A DNA stretch of 64,000 nt from Halomonas sp. TD01 (GTDB lineage Bacteria > Pseudomonadota > Gammaproteobacteria > Pseudomonadales > Halomonadaceae). Positions 58,585-64,000 of the stretch are shown here, piece after piece (positions within the stretch are counted from its first letter, which is position 1; every line of letters begins with the position of its first letter). The stretch is from contig NZ_OV350343.1 in assembly GCF_923868895.1 (NCBI RefSeq), forward strand, positions 744,001-808,000. Direction: 5' to 3'. Made by a program: the position numbers and the translations under genes. A model generated the notes under the pieces. That model was given only the letters and a program-made list of their open reading frames with translations, searched no databases and was not told the DNA's origin.

Positions 58585-59160
58585 TTAGAAAAACGTCACA
58601 GCAAGCGGTGAGCGTGGCTTGAGAAAGCGTTGGTGGACATCTTTGAACAGTGCTGTATCACAGCGGTAGAGCCACTCATAGGCGACCATATCAGCACTGA
58701 CAGCCACAGCTCCATTGGCACAAGCACGCTCACGAGCAAGACGAGCCTCATCACTGCGACGGCTTGCCGTCGCTTCGCTCAACCAAAACACTTGGTACCC
58801 CGCTTCTAACAAACCAAGCGCACTTTGCAACACGCAAATATGGGCTTCTGTGCCGCAAATGACGACTTGCTTAGGTCCATGTTCTGCAAGCGCCGCTGCA
58901 AACGGCGCCTCTTCCATAGCGCTGAAATGATGCTTTTGCCAAATGCGGTGTTCGCCTAGTGCATTTAATAACGCAGGGGCAGTACCGCCGAGCCTCTCTG
59001 GATACTGCTCAGTTAGCCAAACAGGCACCTTTACTGCATTGGCAACACCAGCTAACCACGCAGCTTCTTCAATTGCTGACTCACCGCCATCAATCACGGG
59101 TAACAGTCCCGCCTGAAAGTCGACGATTACCAACAAACTTTGAGCTTGATGTAAGCGCAC
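58585..59160 (-). CDS. isochorismatase-family hydrolase
   Basis: A 191-residue cysteine hydrolase. LLVIVDFQAGLLP (catalytic Asp), IWQKHHFSAM (Lys) and VVICGTEAHICVLQSALGLL (Cys) make the triad. It resembles the YcaC/hydrolase branch related to nicotinamidases. Natural substrate not defined. Convergent with yaaA, 12 bp apart. Confidence 0.9.
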   Translation of the reverse strand: MRLHQAQSLLVIVDFQAGLLPVIDGGESAIEEAAWLAGVANAVKVPVWLTEQYPERLGGTAPALLNALGEHRIWQKHHFSAMEEAPFAAALAEHGPKQVVICGTEAHICVLQSALGLLEAGYQVFWLSEATASRRSDEARLARERACANGAVAVSADMVAYEWLYRCDTALFKDVHQRFLKPRSPLAVTFF

Positions 59161-59304
59161 TTTTTCACCCTATTTTTGTCTTTATACACAACAACACCTT
59201 AACCCGTTTCCTCACTTACACGGTAAACTTGTCGCTGATTATTTTCTACGCGCCTACCCCTAGGCGAGCAACCTCAGTTCCTGCATCCCTCATGGAGAAT
59301 CAAT

Positions 59305-60147
59305 ATGTTACGACAATTTTTCGTCATGTTACTGGTCAGCGTCATGGGCATAAGTGCCGCCGTTGAATATGCCGAAGCACGTCGCTTAGGCGGTGGTAGC
59401 AGCATGGGTAGTGTTTCACGCTCAGCGGATCGTCCTGCCAGCACACCTGCACAGCAGCAGGCTCAGGGCACTCAGCAACAAGGCCAAGCGGCGGCGACTC
59501 GTCGTGGTGGTATAGGCGGCATGGTGGGCGGTCTGCTTGCTGGCGGCCTGCTAGCAGCACTCTTCTTTGGAGGCGCCTTTGATGAGTTGCGCCTTATGGA
59601 CCTACTGCTAATGGCCGGAATTGTTGCCTTAGCAATCTTCGCCTTCCGAACCATTATTCGGCAGCGGCGCCCTGCATCAGCAACAACAGGCGGCTATCAA
59701 CGAGAGCAACAGGAAGCCCCCGCACCTGCTGGCTTTTCAGCAACTCCCGGCAGTTTAGCAAATGGCTTGCAAAGCACACCTGCTTGGTTCGATAAAGAAA
59801 GGTTCTTAGGTGGTGCAAAAGAGCACTTTATGACGCTGCAGCGCGCCTGGGACAACAATGATCTGAATCAAATTCAAGAGTATGTAACGCCAGAGCTTTA
59901 CAACCTGCTACGCAAGGAGCGCGCCGAGCAGCCTGCTAATAATCGCACTGATGTTATCAGGCTATTTGCGGAATTAGGCGATATAAACGAATACGATGAC
60001 TATGCAGAGGCCACTGTGATATTTCACGGACTATTGGAAGAGAACGGTGCACAGACAGAGTTTAATGAAACATGGCATCTAACCCGCACCCTACGTGACC
60101 AAGCTCCTTGGTATCTTCAGGGTATTGAGCAAAACCCAGGCGCGTAG
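59305..60147 (+). CDS. Tim44-like domain membrane protein
   Basis: A 280-residue protein with an N-terminal signal or anchor (MLRQFFVMLLVSVMG), a Gly/Gln/Ser-rich region with RGGIGGMVGGLLAG and a membrane segment (LMDLLLMAGIVALAIFAF). A C-terminal Tim44/MBA1-like domain follows (AKEHFMTLQRAWDNNDL, EYVTPELYNLLRKE). Bacterial Tim44-like proteins are membrane-bound with poorly known function. A terminator follows. Confidence 0.88.
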   Translation: MLRQFFVMLLVSVMGISAAVEYAEARRLGGGSSMGSVSRSADRPASTPAQQQAQGTQQQGQAAATRRGGIGGMVGGLLAGGLLAALFFGGAFDELRLMDLLLMAGIVALAIFAFRTIIRQRRPASATTGGYQREQQEAPAPAGFSATPGSLANGLQSTPAWFDKERFLGGAKEHFMTLQRAWDNNDLNQIQEYVTPELYNLLRKERAEQPANNRTDVIRLFAELGDINEYDDYAEATVIFHGLLEENGAQTEFNETWHLTRTLRDQAPWYLQGIEQNPGA

Positions 60148-60167
60148 CGCTATTGCATTTAAACGCA

Positions 60168-60195
60168 AAACAGCCGCTTCTAAGCGGCTGTTTTT
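60168..60195 (+). terminator. intrinsic terminator of the Tim44-like gene
   Basis: AACAGCCGCTT / AAGCGGCTGTTT with a small loop followed by T; A residues on the other side allow bidirectional use. The convergent lipoprotein stop is at 60221. Confidence 0.85.
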
Positions 60196-60220
60196 ATATC
60201 AACGACACATGGGGGTCCGC

Positions 60221-60409
60221 TTAGTTCTCTGCAGACTCTTCGATATTCTCGCCCATCTCTTCAAGGCTTTCCCCAGCGTCTTCCATGCTCTCATCAATGC
60301 TTTCACCCGCTTCTTCAGCTGGGCCTTGATTATCACATGCGGCCAAACCGCCCATCATTAATGCCATTAATAGTGCCACTGCCAGTTTCTTCATAAGCTG
60401 CGTACTCAT
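60221..60409 (-). CDS. small acidic lipoprotein with 11-residue repeats
   Basis: A protein of 62 residues: MSTQLMKKLAVALLMALMMG, a lipobox LAAC, and an acidic mature part with the near repeats AGESIDESMED, AGESLEEMGEN and a partial IEESAEN. The lipobox predicts anchoring of the mature protein to a membrane. The acidic 11-mer pattern is reminiscent of LEA-type or coiled-coil repeats. GGAGG precedes the ATG at 60409, so this start is better than the upstream one. Function unknown. Confidence 0.8.
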   Translation of the reverse strand: MSTQLMKKLAVALLMALMMGGLAACDNQGPAEEAGESIDESMEDAGESLEEMGENIEESAEN

Positions 60410-60569
60410 ATCGCCTCTCCTCCTGAGATGGTGCTTCATGATACGTTCCACAATATAGTAGGTGCTAGACGCAACTCATGCTAGCGCGACACAGTAACCT
60501 CTTGTTATTAAATTTATTAAAACAGCCGTTTAAAGGAAAAAACATGCAAGTAACAGAAAATTACTACGC
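60410..60569. other. intergenic region between the lipoprotein and the rRNA terminator
   Basis: No gene or strong motif seen. It separates the lipoprotein promoter from the rRNA operon terminator. Confidence 0.5.
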
Positions 60570-60609
60570 AAAAAAAATCCCCCAGGGCGCAAGCCCTGGG
60601 GGATTTTTA
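60570..60609 (-). terminator. second intrinsic terminator downstream of 5S rRNA
   Basis: Stem ATCCCCCAGGGC / GCCCTGGGGGAT (12 bp) with GCAA loop; on the minus strand it ends in a run of seven T. It is the strong final terminator of the rRNA operon. It lies immediately beyond the duplicated 5S tail. Confidence 0.92.
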
Positions 60610-60629
60610 GTATAAGTGCCTGACGATGA

Positions 60630-60750
60630 TCCGGGCGGCGCTCCGCTACTCTACTCTACTCGTCTCATCCTGAGACTCGCCCTTCGGGCCCGCTAAAGCG
60701 GTTCCCGTTTGTTCCCGACAAACGGGGTCCAGGGGAGACCCCTAAAAAGC
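60630..60750. other. hairpin-rich spacer between the two terminators
   Basis: No reading frame. Short inverted repeats are present: GTCTCATCCTGAGAC near 60662-60676, GCCCTTCGGGC near 60679-60689 and CCCGTTTG / CAAACGGG near 60706-60728. It is transcribed only if the first terminator is read through. Confidence 0.6.
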
Positions 60751-60777
60751 AAAACCCCGACCAAACGGCCGGGGTTT
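60751..60777 (-). terminator. first intrinsic terminator downstream of 5S rRNA
   Basis: AAACCCCG / CGGGGTTT arms with an inner CC/GG helix and an AAAC loop. On the minus strand it is followed by T and then GC-rich sequence. It starts 10 bp after the 5S end. Confidence 0.85.
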
Positions 60778-60787
60778 CTCAATAAGT

Positions 60788-60904
60788 GCCTGACGATGAC
60801 CTACTCTCGCATGGGGAGACCCCACACTACCATCGGCGCTAAGCGGTTTCACTTCTGAGTTCGGCAAGGGATCAGGTGGTTCACGCGTGCTATGGTCGTC
60901 AGGC
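60788..60904 (-). rRNA. rrf: 5S ribosomal RNA
   Basis: Complement reads GCCTGACGACCATAGC at the 5' end and TCATCGTCAGGC at the 3' end, which pair as helix I. Internal conserved CCGAACTCAGAAGTGAAAC and ATGGTAGTGTGGGG are present. About 117 nt. Confidence 0.96.
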
Positions 60905-61046
60905 GTAACTGGTCATGTATATCATGCTGTGCTGTTACTATGTTTTGTGGCGTCTCTTTCGTCTCACGCCCTCCGTGTGTCACGTTGGGCTTGAGTCGCG
61001 TATCCGGTTTTCGTTATCACTGCGACCAGACCCCTTGGGTGTTATA
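60905..61046 (-). other. 23S-5S spacer with half of the 23S processing stem
   Basis: 142 bp without a tRNA. The part at 61018-61050 pairs with 63931-64000 around the 23S ends (GGTCTGG, TTATAGGGTCAAGC), forming the RNase III processing stem. Confidence 0.85.
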
Positions 61047-63939
<2,893 letters not shown>

Positions 63940-64000
63940 CTATAACCCGAAGGAGTCTGGTGTCTCGCAATGATAACGATTGCCGGATACGCTTGAGACG
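63940..64000 (-). other. start of the 16S-23S internal spacer
   Basis: It holds the 5' arm of the 23S processing stem, complementary to 61018-61050 and with the shared string GTATCCGG. No tRNA is visible before the window edge; 16S would lie beyond. Confidence 0.85.

Larger units (their letters stand above)
60612..60799 (-). repeat. duplicated 5S rRNA 3' tail, one copy after each terminator side
   Basis: ATAAGTGCCTGACGATGA occurs at 60612-60629 and at 60782-60799; the second copy includes the real 5S 3' end, whose complement begins at 60788. Each copy abuts a terminator hairpin (60570-60609 and 60751-60777). Between them lies about 120 bp of hairpin-rich sequence that is not 5S. It is a remnant of a duplicated 5S end plus terminator. 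Confidence 0.85.

Overview
The window looks like the chromosome of a halophilic gammaproteobacterium of the Halomonas group (Halomonadaceae). This is inferred from a mid-50s percent GC impression, gammaproteobacterial rRNA and initiator tRNA, a Pseudomonas-like glycine betaine catabolic locus, a BCCT osmolyte transporter and a phaB remnant. No marker gene settles the species.

Left edge (1-1700): the tail of an unrecognised gene, a phaB gene that has lost its middle, an initiator tRNA gene with a good promoter, and an unusual array of about 150-bp tandem repeats. Each repeat carries the tRNA 3' end, an intrinsic terminator and a second hairpin.

Tryptophan/3-hydroxyanthranilate block (1708-17026): kynU, a kynurenine formamidase-like hydrolase and an NSS-family transporter form one operon, divergent from an Lrp-type regulator (KynR-like). 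Next to it is an eight-gene operon in the order nbaE-H-J-I-G-F-C-D, which takes 3-hydroxyanthranilate to pyruvate and acetyl-CoA. A three-gene TRAP transporter and a LysR regulator accompany it. A 27-bp dyad motif occurs upstream of both nbaE and the TRAP operon and is the best candidate for the LysR operator. No tryptophan 2,3-dioxygenase or kynurenine 3-monooxygenase is present here.

Sulfur pair (17280-18405): two apparently exported proteins, a rhodanese and a DsrE-family protein.

Glycine betaine block (18656-49051): this is a nearly complete route from uptake to central metabolism. A BCCT transporter imports betaine. GbcAB makes dimethylglycine, DgcAB with a dedicated EtfAB makes sarcosine, and SoxBDAG makes glycine. 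GlyA and SdaA give serine and then pyruvate. C1 units are handled by PurU, glutathione-independent formaldehyde dehydrogenase FdhA and a two-subunit NAD-type formate dehydrogenase. GbdR (GlxA/AraC family) is the likely activator. A membrane dipeptidase and a DUF5943-type protein sit upstream of dgcA, as in Pseudomonas.

Housekeeping and uncharacterised genes (49395-60409): CnoX/YbbN-like protein, PatB/MalY aminotransferase, HNH protein, membrane protein, thioesterase, DUF501, LOG family, exonuclease, Sel1 protein, Tas-like aldo/keto reductase, YaaA, isochorismatase-like hydrolase, Tim44-like protein and a small acidic lipoprotein with 11-residue repeats.

Right edge (60570-64000): the 3' part of an rRNA operon on the minus strand (23S, 5S, two terminators). 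The 5S 3' tail is duplicated between the two terminators.
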